Shown here: positions 9,340 to 17,694 of the stretch, in pieces
Position numbering within the stretch: position 1 is the first letter of the stretch
How the letters are laid out: each line of letters begins with the position of its first letter
DNA from: Thalassomonas actiniarum
GTDB lineage: Bacteria; Pseudomonadota; Gammaproteobacteria; Enterobacterales; Alteromonadaceae
Assembly (NCBI RefSeq): GCF_000948975.2
Contig: NZ_CP059735.1
Location: 6,198,603 to 6,262,602 of the forward strand
DNA length: 64,000 nucleotides
Direction of reading: 5' to 3'
Position numbers and translations under genes: made by a program
Notes under the pieces: generated by a model
What the model was told of the DNA's origin: nothing
Seen by the model: the letters and a program-made list of their open reading frames with translations, nothing else
The model's database searches: none

Positions 9340-9375
9340 CATGATTAAAAACGTGTTATCGCCTTAAGATAACGA

Positions 9376-10374
9376 TTAGAGGTTAGTGCCGTCTAAAATG
9401 GCTTGGGGGTAGCGGGCGCCGTGAATATTTTCGCTGGCAAAAATACCGCTCAGGTTCATCACGATATCCGGCGTCAGGTCGACATTGAGGGCGCCGAAGT
9501 TGTCTGCCAGGTATTTCACCCGCTTGGTGCCCGGGATAACGTGCAGGTTGTCGTATTGCTCTAACAACCAGGCCAGAGCTAGCTGGGCCGGGGTACAGTT
9601 CAGGCCTTTGCTGATTTCCTGTACTTTAGCCACCAACTCCAGGTTTTTCTCGATGTTTTCGTCCTGGAAGCGTGGCAGTTTGGCGCGGAAGTCTTTGCTG
9701 ACATCGGCTTTTTGGATATCTGCCTGGGTGATGCCGCCAGTTAAGAAACCACGGCCTAACGGGCTGTAAGCAACAAAGTTGGTGCCTAACTCTTTACAGG
9801 CCGGCAAGATGTTTTGCTCGATATCACGCGACCATAAAGAATACTCGCTTTGCAGGGCTTCTACATGATGTACTTTTTGGGCACGCTTTAAGGTTTCTAC
9901 CGATACTTCCGACAGACCGATGGCCTTGATTTTACCTTCTTTGACCAATTCCGCCAAAGCTTCCATCGGCTCTTCGATAGGCGTGTCGGGGTTACGTCTG
10001 TGCATGTAATAAATATCGATAGCTTCAACATTTAAACGCTTCAAAGACGCTTCACAGGCAGCACGGACGTAATCGCGGCTGTTATCGATAATCAGATTGT
10101 ACTTGTCATTAGGGTCGCGGCGGATACCAAACTTGGACGCGATCACTACATCATCACGCTTTGCTCCCAGATCTTTGACGAACTGACCGACTAATTCTTC
10201 GTTATGGCCCTGGCCGTACATGTCGGCGGTATCAAAATGGTTGTAACCCATTTCCAGCGCCGCATGTAAAGTTTTCAGCGATTCGGTATCGTTGCGATCA
10301 CCGTAAAACTCACTCATGCCCATACAGCCCAAACCAACGGCTGCGACAGATTTATTTGCAATTACTCTACTCAT
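9376..10374 (-). CDS. Aldo/keto reductase
   Basis: 332 residues, full length for the family. The catalytic tetrad is visible: Asp and Tyr in [10 protein letters not shown], Lys in VIASKFG and His in IYYMHRR. Late [18 protein letters not shown] supplies the NADPH phosphate-binding loop. It reduces an aldehyde or ketone with NADPH; YajO/YakC-like members are the closest by general sequence feel. The gene lies between the phosphatase and monooxygenase genes with gaps of about 240 and 84 bp, both holding hairpins, so it may be transcribed at its own level. In A-factor type pathways a ketone or butenolide reduction is needed; a role here is inference. Confidence 0.92.
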   Translation of the reverse strand: MSRVIANKSVAAVGLGCMGMSEFYGDRNDTESLKTLHAALEMGYNHFDTADMYGQGHNEELVGQFVKDLGAKRDDVVIASKFGIRRDPNDKYNLIIDNSRDYVRAACEASLKRLNVEAIDIYYMHRRNPDTPIEEPMEALAELVKEGKIKAIGLSEVSVETLKRAQKVHHVEALQSEYSLWSRDIEQNILPACKELGTNFVAYSPLGRGFLTGGITQADIQKADVSKDFRAKLPRFQDENIEKNLELVAKVQEISKGLNCTPAQLALAWLLEQYDNLHVIPGTKRVKYLADNFGALNVDLTPDIVMNLSGIFASENIHGARYPQAILDGTNL

Positions 10375-10447
10375 AACAATTTCCTTGTTTAATTAAAATA
10401 GTGGTTTTCTAGTTGTTTATGTTAAATCTTTCAAACTTACATCTACT

Positions 10448-10500
10448 GCTCAGCAAGCTGATAACCTGAGCTCTCATCTCAGGTCATTAGCTTGCCGAGC
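10448..10500. repeat. Long imperfect inverted repeat (hairpin)
   Basis: Two 23-base arms (10448-10470 and 10478-10500), matching at 20 of 23 positions, flank a 7-base loop in the gap between the HAD phosphatase and the aldo/keto reductase. No T-run follows on either strand. It could slow transcription, stabilise the upstream mRNA or be a dispersed palindromic repeat. A short direct repeat, CGGTTAAATTTA, occurs twice between 10535 and 10590 in the same gap. Confidence 0.6.
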
Positions 10501-10615
10501 CGCCCCTGAACTCCTGCGTTGAGGGGTATATTACCCGGTTAAATTTATCGGCCTACTGACTAGTGGTACAGGGCGGTTAAATTTATGTTTCAAGCTAACT
10601 GTTCCAGCCCTTGGT

Positions 10616-11314
10616 TTATGCCGCCTCCTGCTCGATTTCTAAAATAGTAAACTCTTGTTGTTGGTTCGCCGCCCGGGTGAGTTCGCTCGGACTTACCAGG
10701 TATCCCCGGCCAACCGTCGCCAACATAGGGAAGTCGCTGATATCGTCGCCATAAGCCACCGACCTGGCGGCAACATCGGTAAACAGCCTTAAATAACGGC
10801 GGATATAATGGGCCTTGCCTTCGCCGATACAGGGTTGGTCCACCAGCTTGCCGGTATAGCGACCCTCCTTTTGCTCCTGGGGAGCGCATAACACGGTATT
10901 CACCCCTAAGGCCTCTGCCAACGGCTGCAGCATGGCCAGGCCGGAGCCGGAAACAAACACCAGGTTGTATCCCTCTTGCTGGTGCTGCTTCAGCTTCGCC
11001 AGGGCATGGGGATGGAAAAAGTCCGCCTTATCCGCCACCTGCCGATACCATTTGCGTCCCAGCTCGGCCAGTTCAGCCACAGACACCCCGGCAAACACCC
11101 GGTAATAATGGGCATTGATGTTTTCCCGCCGCTCTTTGGCGGCGAACATCTGCTTAAGCTCCACCTGCATTTCGTCCGTCACCTGCTGCGGGATCAGCTT
11201 GGTTTTTTCCTGCAAATAATTTAAAAAACTGAACATGCTTTTAATGGAAATCAGGGTGTTGTCGACATCAAAAAAAGCGCAGGGTTTGCTGGTATCCAGG
11301 TTATGCAGCCACAT
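10616..11314 (-). CDS. HAD-IB phosphatase (SerB-like hydrolase)
   Basis: 232 residues. Motif I is CAFFDVDNTLISIKS close to the N-terminus with Asp nucleophile and general acid, motif II is LVFVSGSGLAM, and motif III is VAYGDDISDFPML. This is the HAD-superfamily subfamily IB pattern of phosphoserine-phosphatase-like enzymes with a helical cap. The start is chosen at ATG 11314, about 9 bases behind a GAGG sequence; several in-frame ATGs lie upstream inside the AfsA-like gene. The resulting 14-bp overlap means translational coupling to the AfsA-like gene. In A-factor synthesis a phosphatase removes the phosphate left from dihydroxyacetone phosphate, so the pairing is suggestive. Confidence 0.85.
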   Translation of the reverse strand: MWLHNLDTSKPCAFFDVDNTLISIKSMFSFLNYLQEKTKLIPQQVTDEMQVELKQMFAAKERRENINAHYYRVFAGVSVAELAELGRKWYRQVADKADFFHPHALAKLKQHQQEGYNLVFVSGSGLAMLQPLAEALGVNTVLCAPQEQKEGRYTGKLVDQPCIGEGKAHYIRRYLRLFTDVAARSVAYGDDISDFPMLATVGRGYLVSPSELTRAANQQQEFTILEIEQEAA

Positions 11315-12050
11315 TCTGCTCATCCTCATTGTTAACCACATATTTGATGGCATTACAGGCCATAGCGGCTTCTTTTTTCTCTAACCAGCCGGCGTTATAA
11401 GTGCTGAAACTGGTGGTGACCACAGAGCAGACAACACCGTTTTGCACGACATTCATCACCACATCAAAGAAATGTGCGCCCGCTTTTTTCTCTTTATGTT
11501 CAACAATTTCGTACTCTATGGTCGCAGGCAGCGGGAACATAAAGCTGGTGTACTGGCTGTTTAAGGTGTTGATAACAAAATAGCTGGAGAAGTCATTGTC
11601 TTTAAGGAAAAACGCCTCTGTGATGGTCAGAAACGCCTGGCGCGCCGCTTCGGTGATCACCATGCCCTGTACGTGGTGTCCGGTAACATGATCCCCCATC
11701 TCGTCACAGGCATCGTCAAGCATAATGTCCAGTTCAAACTTGCTCTCACAAATGCGGCGCGGCAAACCTAACATAGAGTTACGTTGCTGATGTTTATGCA
11801 CATAATTACGCCCTGACTTGGCAGTTTCATTAAACTCTAATAAGTTGCTTACACCGGTATCCTGTGCCGTTTTAACCAGTTGGGAAACTTGTGCTTCACT
11901 TAACCCCTGACCTAATTTAAAGCGGATTTTTTTATCGCTTAACAGCTGGTGCTTTAATATATGCAGGGCTTCACTTGCCGTTAATACCCCCTCGTTTTCC
12001 GCGAAACACTCGAACTTGTCGCCAACAATAATCATATTTTCAGTAGTCAT
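11301..12050 (-). CDS. AfsA-like hotdog protein (A-factor biosynthesis family)
   Basis: 249 residues. The diagnostic stretch HVQGMVITEAARQ at residues 126-138, followed by SYFVINTLNSQYTSFMFP and a C-terminal hotdog-like half (IEYEIVEHKEKKAGAHFFDVVMN), matches the A-factor biosynthesis hotdog family. AfsA of Streptomyces joins a beta-ketoacyl chain to dihydroxyacetone phosphate as the first step of gamma-butyrolactone signals. It is shorter than AfsA proper (about 300 residues); residues 25-75 form an extra helical part. It has a clear AAGGAG site and is first in the minus-strand block, coupled to a HAD phosphatase. In proteobacteria the product is not established by anything visible here; the function is by family resemblance. 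Confidence 0.75.
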   Translation of the reverse strand: MTTENMIIVGDKFECFAENEGVLTASEALHILKHQLLSDKKIRFKLGQGLSEAQVSQLVKTAQDTGVSNLLEFNETAKSGRNYVHKHQQRNSMLGLPRRICESKFELDIMLDDACDEMGDHVTGHHVQGMVITEAARQAFLTITEAFFLKDNDFSSYFVINTLNSQYTSFMFPLPATIEYEIVEHKEKKAGAHFFDVVMNVVQNGVVCSVVTTSFSTYNAGWLEKKEAAMACNAIKYVVNNEDEQNVAA

Positions 12051-12354
12051 GGTTTGCTCCTTGCAAATCTTTATAAGTAAAAAGTTAAAAAGTTTTCGTT
12101 TTGAACATTTAGTTGTGAAAAATAGTTTTGAACACGGAGCCCAGATTAAGGCATCAACCGGGATAGGTTAATTACGCAAGCTATCGCAAGATTTCCGGTA
12201 AAAAGGCTGAGGTGAAAGAAAGGGTGAAGGATTTTGAAATAGTCTGAAATACCATTTCAGGGAGGGTCTTTTTATAGTTTGCTCATCGAACGACAACTCG
12301 AAAATTAACACAAACTTTTATTTAAACTTTTTATAAAACTAAGGAAACAAGACG
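12051..12354. promoter_or_regulatory. Divergent promoter region, 304 bp
   Basis: This region separates the AfsA-like gene (minus) from the secreted protein gene (plus) and must carry the promoter of the biosynthetic block. It is AT-rich. A 7-bp inverted repeat with a 3-base centre (CTGAAAT / ATTTCAG, 12244-12260) is a possible operator. No gene or RNA is seen. Confidence 0.4.
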
Positions 12355-13104
12355 ATGAAAACTATAATGAAAAACAAAATCACTAAAGCCCTTACCTTAT
12401 TAACAGGCTTTGCCTTAACCACATCAGTTGCCATGGCAAACGATGATTATGCTGATGACTATAGCTACCAGGACGAAATTAACGGCGCTTATAGCCTGGA
12501 TGAAACCGAGGTCAGCAAAGCCATGTTGCGCCGCGCCCTGCGCAACAAAACTTTCCTCGCCAGCTTAAATAAGCAACACGCTTATTTTGAAGGCAGCCAG
12601 ATTGTCAGACGCTTCTTTTTATGTATCCCGGAAGCATCCAACCAGAAGTTTAATATGGAAAGAATGGCCGAGGTGAACCAGTGTTTCTATGACATCACCA
12701 GCCCGGATATTGAACTGGATTTAAACGGCGCCTTATCCTACGGGGTTGAATCGACCATCAGCATCGCCACCGACGGTTTGGCACAGTTAAGACAGAATGC
12801 GATTTTCTCACCAACTTCCTTTTATGTCAGCCACTACGAGCCAGGCAACAAACCCGGTACCGGCCGCATGGAGTTTAACTTTAACGTCTTAGTGCACCAG
12901 GAAATTATCCAGTCAACGGATGTCGAATTGCCGTTTGAGCCGACGCCGGGGCCTCAGCTGTTTTTAAGCAACAATACTTTGGGGGTCATTGCCACAGAAA
13001 CCGGCGAATGGATGATAGATAAATTAGTGGTTAATTCCATGTTCACCGAGCAAAGACCGGACATTAACTACAACAACCCGTTCCCTAACTACCCGATCAA
13101 CTAA
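12355..13104 (+). CDS. Secreted protein of unknown function
   Basis: 249 residues starting with a Sec signal peptide (lysine-rich start, ALTLLTGFALTTSVAMA, cleavage after AMA). The mature part begins with an acidic, Tyr-rich segment (DDYADDYSYQ), then a mixed alpha/beta domain with two Cys (near FFLCIPEA and VNQCFYDI) that could pair in the periplasm. I do not recognise a family. It is divergent from the AfsA-like block and followed by a clear terminator, so it is a single transcription unit. A shared regulator with the block is possible but not shown. Confidence 0.7.
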   Translation: MKTIMKNKITKALTLLTGFALTTSVAMANDDYADDYSYQDEINGAYSLDETEVSKAMLRRALRNKTFLASLNKQHAYFEGSQIVRRFFLCIPEASNQKFNMERMAEVNQCFYDITSPDIELDLNGALSYGVESTISIATDGLAQLRQNAIFSPTSFYVSHYEPGNKPGTGRMEFNFNVLVHQEIIQSTDVELPFEPTPGPQLFLSNNTLGVIATETGEWMIDKLVVNSMFTEQRPDINYNNPFPNYPIN

Positions 13105-13145
13105 GTTGGCTCTTGCAGTTAACACCCGGGTTTAATGAATGAAAC

Positions 13146-13180
13146 AACAGCTCCCCCTTTAAGGGGGTAGCTGTTTTTTT
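13146..13180 (+). terminator. Rho-independent terminator
   Basis: A GC-rich stem (AACAGCT + CCCCCTT against AAGGGGG + AGCTGTT with one bulged base) is followed by a run of seven T. It ends the secreted-protein gene that stops at 13104. Confidence 0.85.
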
Positions 13181-13340
13181 ATATACAGGATGTATGGTAT
13201 GCCGTGATCGCAAGGATGCGAAGAAACAGCAATATACAGGATGTATGGTATGCCGTGATCGCAAGGATGCGAAGAAACGGCAATATACAAAATGTCTGGT
13301 ATACCGCGCTCGCAGGGTGCAAAAAGCGAGCGGCGATATA
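13181..13340. repeat. Tandem 51-bp repeat, about three copies
   Basis: Units begin at 13181, 13232 and 13283 with ATATACAGGA or a variant, giving a constant 51-bp period. The first two copies are almost identical (a CAG/CGG difference near the unit end). The third is diverged and its last part contains an internal inverted repeat (CGCTCGC / GCGAGCG, 13307-13333). It lies between convergent genes, just behind the terminator. The function is unknown; it could be an intergenic repeat family. Confidence 0.8.
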
Positions 13341-13360
13341 CTTTCCTTAACTAAAGCCGC

Positions 13361-14233
13361 TTAGCTGAAGCTGGCTTTATTAGCTTTAACAAAGGCTTTC
13401 AGCGGCGTTAACGGACGCCCCAATAACTGTTCGCCGTCAGGACTTACCATGGCCGCCTGGTCATCGGCAAAAGCGTTAAATAATTCCACCATGCCTTTCG
13501 CCTGCCATTCTGGCCAGCCGCTGCCGGTCAGCGCACTCAAAGTCGTGGCATTATCCGGTGAGATATGGCTGACGGTTTTCCCCAGCTCATTAGCAAAGAT
13601 TTCGGCAATCTCAACACCTGAAACCAGCTCAGGCCCGGTAATATTATAGGCTTTACCGGCATGCCCCTGGCTGGTCAGGATGTTGGCAGCAATTTCACCT
13701 ATGTCTTGTACCAGTAAAGGAGCAAAACGGCCTTTGCCTGTACCTAAATGCAAGGTGCCGTTTTTCACGTCTTCCGCCCAGCCCAGCAGGTTATCCTGGA
13801 AGAAAATGGTTCTTAGGTGCGTCCAGTTCAAACGGCTATCTTCCAGGTATTTCTCACCGTAGCGGAACTGACGGGCAAATAAAACACCTTCATATTCGGC
13901 GCCGAATACCGAATAAAAGACAAAATCTTTGACGCTTTCATGGGCCAGGGCGGTATCAATCACGGCCTTGGCATGCAGTTCCCGCGGCTCGATGTTGCCG
14001 GGAATATAAAAAACCTTATCCACTCCCTGCATTGCCGAGTTCAGTTCATCGGCACGTTCGATATCAAATACCCGGGTTTCCAGCTGCGGATAAAGGTTTT
14101 TCAGCGCCTTGGCTTTTTCTTCACTGCGCACACCGGCGATAATATGATCCGTTAAATCCGCCTTAGCAAATAAAGCGTGAAGTGTTGCCTGACCATTAGC
14201 TCCTGCCGCGCCGATAATAAGAATATTGCTCAT
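13361..14233 (-). CDS. NmrA-like NAD(P)-binding protein (atypical SDR)
   Basis: 290 residues. The N-terminal Rossmann signature ILIIGAAGANGQATLHAL is followed by VRSEEKAKAL and a KVFYIPG strand, then FVFYSVFGAEY in place of the classical YxxxK site and WTHLRTIFFQDNLL. This is the NmrA/QOR2-like atypical SDR pattern, acting as a redox sensor or NADPH-dependent quinone reductase. Its stop is about 20 bp from the tandem repeat. It lies within 2 kb of the AfsA-like gene; butenolide reduction in A-factor synthesis also needs an NAD(P)H enzyme, but nothing here ties it to that pathway. Confidence 0.8.
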   Translation of the reverse strand: MSNILIIGAAGANGQATLHALFAKADLTDHIIAGVRSEEKAKALKNLYPQLETRVFDIERADELNSAMQGVDKVFYIPGNIEPRELHAKAVIDTALAHESVKDFVFYSVFGAEYEGVLFARQFRYGEKYLEDSRLNWTHLRTIFFQDNLLGWAEDVKNGTLHLGTGKGRFAPLLVQDIGEIAANILTSQGHAGKAYNITGPELVSGVEIAEIFANELGKTVSHISPDNATTLSALTGSGWPEWQAKGMVELFNAFADDQAAMVSPDGEQLLGRPLTPLKAFVKANKASFS

Positions 14234-14722
14234 TTCATTTTCCCTGATTTGTGAGTATTTACCGGGCGAAAAAGTAGCATTTGAAATCGGTGAAATCCAT
14301 TAGAAAATATCGGATGACATAACCTGAAATATCGGACGGGATATTTCATGAAATGAACGGGAAACCCTCCTTAATTAGCCGACAAAAAATTTTTTTCACC
14401 TGCCATAAAAAATCACAGCACTTATTCGGGCCGTTAAGCTAATGAAATCTTATATCTTTCGCCAAAGATTCAGCAGATTTCCGCATCGGAAAAGCTGAGT
14501 TGATAACTTTTTACCTCCCTGAGTGAGACATTTCCCCCTGTCATCACACTAGAGTAAGTGAAGTCCTTATACTGGGGCTAAAGACTTCACAGGTAATTTT
14601 TCAATCAGTATAAAGTTGCGTATTCCCGCGCCCGGTCACGGCGGATACGGCTGTCAGTCCGGATGGAGTTGTGCGTAACCATTTGGTTTTATACACAATC
14701 AGCTCAGCTGAGGAGAGATCAA
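14234..14722. other. Intergenic region, 489 bp
   Basis: A divergent region between the NmrA-like gene and a small secreted protein gene. A perfect 8-bp inverted repeat GTGAAGTC / GACTTCAC (14558-14565 and 14583-14590) is followed by a short T-run, so it could be a leader attenuator or hairpin in the mRNA of the downstream gene. No further gene is seen. Confidence 0.4.
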
Positions 14723-15157
14723 ATGTTTAAGATTAAATTTAATAACAAAGCACTGCTGGCGGCAACCGTTGTCGCTTTAGGGGTAATGGCGTCTATGCCG
14801 TCACAGGCGGCTACAGCAACCTATAAGCTGGTGAAAACAAGTAATTTAACCAATGTCAACGACGCCGAAGGACGCTGGCAGTTTGACGGCGGCTATGTCT
14901 ATATCGGCAATACCCATGTTGGTTATTATACCCGTAAAAAGCGGGTCAGCTTCGGCATTCCGTCTTCGGTTAACAAGTCTTCCATGGAAATGACCATTAT
15001 CTGGAAATGGGGTAACTACAACTTTACCGTGCAAGGCTCCCATTACTTTGGCAATGGCGCGGAGGTTGGCGGAGTCAGCGCCACCTCAGCCGGTTTTACC
15101 TATTTAGAAGATGCGACCTTTGCCGGTAACCACAACGCTATTACCGTCACCTACTAA
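14723..15157 (+). CDS. Small secreted beta-rich protein, unknown family
   Basis: 144 residues. A Sec signal peptide (FKIKFNNKALLAATVVALGV, then PSQAA) is followed by about 115 residues rich in Tyr, Gly and Thr with alternating polar and hydrophobic residues, which suggests a compact beta sandwich (VYIGNTHVGYYTRKKRVSFG; MTIIWKWGNYNFTVQG). The ATG at 14723 follows GGAGAG; the frame extends upstream but lacks a ribosome site there. No Cys is present. I do not recognise the family. A membrane-anchored coiled-coil protein follows after 58 bp on the same strand. Confidence 0.7.
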   Translation: MFKIKFNNKALLAATVVALGVMASMPSQAATATYKLVKTSNLTNVNDAEGRWQFDGGYVYIGNTHVGYYTRKKRVSFGIPSSVNKSSMEMTIIWKWGNYNFTVQGSHYFGNGAEVGGVSATSAGFTYLEDATFAGNHNAITVTY

Positions 15158-15215
15158 TAAAGACAGCGGCCGGCTTTCGGGCTGGCCCGCCAACACCAGA
15201 GACGGGAGTAAGAAG

Positions 15216-15728
15216 ATGACCGTAAACAAATATCTGTTAATGTTATTCAGCCTCCTTATGCTGGCTAATATCGCTATGATATTTGACCTGCAATCAAGTG
15301 TCGATCAAGACAATAAACCATCGATTAAAGGCCTGCAAATCACAAAAGATCATTCGGCTGCACAGCAGAACAGGTTAACTCAACTTGAATCCCGATTTGA
15401 CACTTTATCCGTCGAATTAGCCGGGATCAGCCAAAACATTAACAAACTTGCCGAAGCAAGCACGCAAAACAACAAAGCGCTAGCAGGTTCACAGCTTAAC
15501 AAACAAAGCGACCAGCTGCTCACTCATACGGGGCCGCTTAATCAGGAGCAGATCTTTGCCGATTCAATAGAAAAAGTACTCGAATTGGGAGTATTAGACG
15601 AGAGCGCCTGGCAAAGCATGGAGCAGGATATTACCGCCATGAGTAAAGCAGAAAACAGGGCTTTTTGGGAAACTATGTTGGCAAAAATAGCTCAAGATGG
15701 GTTCATTATCACAGATTATGAAAATTAA
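15216..15728 (+). CDS. Membrane-anchored coiled-coil protein, unknown function
   Basis: 170 residues. An N-terminal anchor (MTVNKYLLMLFSLLMLANIA) is followed by a polar periplasmic part with a heptad-like stretch at about residues 60-100 (LTQLESRFDTLSVELAGISQ) and an acidic helical C-terminal domain. The start follows GGGAG; an open frame extends back into the previous gene. It probably forms a unit with the secreted protein gene 58 bp upstream. There is no recognised domain. Confidence 0.6.
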   Translation: MTVNKYLLMLFSLLMLANIAMIFDLQSSVDQDNKPSIKGLQITKDHSAAQQNRLTQLESRFDTLSVELAGISQNINKLAEASTQNNKALAGSQLNKQSDQLLTHTGPLNQEQIFADSIEKVLELGVLDESAWQSMEQDITAMSKAENRAFWETMLAKIAQDGFIITDYEN

Positions 15729-16251
15729 CCCACCTTGAGTCATCAACTCCAGGGCAACATAGACGTTGTACCAGAAACTAAAAACCTCAACTATAGTCCA
15801 TATTTGGGAAGCAACACTTCAAGAACAGAATTCAAGGATACAGGTGAAAAACGAACATCCTGCAGAATAATGACTATAATCTTCTCAGCGAATCCAACTT
15901 CGCTCTGAACAGCGTTATAAGTAGGCTAGATTAAGAAAATCGAACGAACAAACTTAAAACTATCAGATTATTTAACAGTTTAATTTATAGTCATTTTTAA
16001 CGTACTGATTTCTTGAGCACTAAAAACATGGAGCATATCTTGCTTTAAATATTTAACAGGAAGAATACTTACTTTAGCCAGTTCTTATTGTTAGTAGAAT
16101 TTCACATTTTATTGTGAATTGTGATAAAAGAGATGAACATCATAAAGCCAGAGAGAGTATGCTTTAAAAGCTCCTCACAAATGAAACTCTCACAGCAGCT
16201 TCTGATGTATTTGATTTATCTCAACAAAAGCAGTCGAGTTTGGAGATATAT
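15729..16251. other. AT-rich intergenic region, 523 bp
   Basis: The base composition drops sharply here compared with the genes to the left and stays low to about 17.69 kb. No gene, RNA or clear repeat is visible. It marks the left boundary of an apparently foreign segment and must hold the promoter of the three-gene cassette downstream. Confidence 0.45.
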
Positions 16252-16848
16252 ATGCACAAATTAAAGTTTGACGAGCGTGAAGTAGATGCACCAGAGCCAA
16301 TTGAAAGAATATTATTTGTAGATTCAATACCTGTAGCCGACCTATTTATAGATCCAAGTATTAAGGAGTGCACCCTTGCTTGGCCTATAGCAAAGGGGAC
16401 TACACTCCAAGACATTCTAAGAGTCTATTTTTCAGGGTTTCTGCCTTCACACAACCGCCACCAAGATATAAAAGTTGAATGCTTAATTGACGACACATAT
16501 TATCATAAGTCACTCAAAATTGAATACCTCATTTCTCTAGAAAACCCTATTGATTTCATAAAAAAAAGTGGAAAGTTAAACCACAAATCAGCAGGCTCTC
16601 TTGAACTCCTTCAGATATCTTCTGGTGAAAGCGTCCTTGAATTAATATTCGATAGTAGTTCTGAACTTCCAGAACGCATTGCAATATTATTTTCAAAAGT
16701 GAATGCAGATGCACTTATTGAGCTATTCTCCCAATTCCATGAGGTAAGTAGTTTACGTAGTGACTATGAGATCGCAAGCCAAGCATTCAAAGGCAAAATT
16801 AATGAGAAGTACTTGTTAGAACCACTACCATTAATCAAGAGAGTATAG
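16252..16848 (+). CDS. Unknown cytosolic protein, first gene of AT-rich cassette
   Basis: 198 residues with no signal peptide or membrane helix. It starts at ATG 16252 behind GGAG; an upstream in-frame TTG is less likely. The middle part has short beta strands (IKVECLIDDTYYHKSLKIEYL), the last third is helical (ADALIELFSQFHEVSSLRSD). No motif or family is recognised. Codons are AT-rich, unlike the flanking genes. The next gene starts 2 bases after its stop, so the three genes are one operon. Confidence 0.6.
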   Translation: MHKLKFDEREVDAPEPIERILFVDSIPVADLFIDPSIKECTLAWPIAKGTTLQDILRVYFSGFLPSHNRHQDIKVECLIDDTYYHKSLKIEYLISLENPIDFIKKSGKLNHKSAGSLELLQISSGESVLELIFDSSSELPERIAILFSKVNADALIELFSQFHEVSSLRSDYEIASQAFKGKINEKYLLEPLPLIKRV

Positions 16849-16850
16849 AT

Positions 16851-17249
16851 ATGTCAAATTGGTATAAAGCAAACGCTTGTAGTATTCGCTTAAGAGCAAA
16901 ACCAAACTTTTTAGTCATAAGAACTATTAATCCAAATAATGGAGAACTAGAGATTGAATATAAAAATTACTCACTTGTTCCAGTAACATTAGAAGTAAAC
17001 TCCATAGATTCAGCAGATAAAAATGTTGCGACCCCATCCTTAAACGGAAATACGCCAGCTACAGTAGATGTTCCTCGACGGCCCAACAAACATGTTTTCG
17101 CCAAGCCTTCGCACGATGAAAGGAAAGTAGGTGATTGGAAACCACAAAATAAAGGCAATACAACCTTAGACGCAAGGGTAGACGTTAAAAACAAATCAAA
17201 CATGCTTATAGCATCAGTTTCACCTAAAGATGATGTTAGTGTAAATTAA
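16851..17249 (+). CDS. Unknown small basic protein, second gene of AT-rich cassette
   Basis: 132 residues, basic, with a possible beta-sandwich first half (FLVIRTINPNNGELEIEYKN) and a Pro/Lys/Asn-rich second half (VDVPRRPNKHVFAKPSHDER). No signal peptide is seen. It has 2-base gaps to both neighbours. Not recognised. The Ig-like flavour of the first part is only an impression. Confidence 0.55.
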   Translation: MSNWYKANACSIRLRAKPNFLVIRTINPNNGELEIEYKNYSLVPVTLEVNSIDSADKNVATPSLNGNTPATVDVPRRPNKHVFAKPSHDERKVGDWKPQNKGNTTLDARVDVKNKSNMLIASVSPKDDVSVN

Positions 17250-17251
17250 TC

Positions 17252-17662
17252 ATGTCATATGAATGGTATATATTAACGGCGATTGTCCGTGTTTCTTTTC
17301 TACTCGTTCCATTTTTTAACGTGGAAAAGGATTTCAATCTCGCAGGAGATGAACTTGAAGAAGCCAAAGAGTTCGCAAAGGCAGCAAATTGTAAAACCAT
17401 CCTCTTGTCATTTCCTGTTCTAATTTTCTACATAACTTTAGCTGAAGCAGATACGGTTTGCCCAAAAGGCTTAGAGCCTTTTTCAATTGGGCTAACTTTT
17501 CTCCTGCTCATCATTACATGCACCCTATTATTCTATATTCCAACTTGGGTCTACAGAGGGAACTTGGCTCCTTTTATTTGGCTATCCGGAATTATACTGC
17601 TAGAAGTTATTTATCAAATTTCTGCGCTTTCAAATATCGTCAATTTAATTTGTAACTGCTGA
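17252..17662 (+). CDS. Unknown four-helix membrane protein, third gene of AT-rich cassette
   Basis: 136 residues with about four membrane segments: ILTAIVRVSFLLVPFF, TILLSFPVLIFYITLA, IGLTFLLLIITCTLLFYIPT and LAPFIWLSGIILLEVIYQ. A short acidic loop (ELEEAKEFAKAANCK) separates the first two. It lies 2 bases behind the previous gene. Two cytosolic proteins with one small membrane protein in a foreign-looking cassette is a layout seen among defence and toxin systems, but no homology is visible to support that. Confidence 0.6.
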   Translation: MSYEWYILTAIVRVSFLLVPFFNVEKDFNLAGDELEEAKEFAKAANCKTILLSFPVLIFYITLAEADTVCPKGLEPFSIGLTFLLLIITCTLLFYIPTWVYRGNLAPFIWLSGIILLEVIYQISALSNIVNLICNC

Positions 17663-17694
17663 ACATAACAAACGAAATATCTGCACCAATGTAT

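Noticed and set aside
13181-13340. CRISPR array
   Set aside because: The 51-bp units are contiguous without unique spacers; there are no cas genes in the window.
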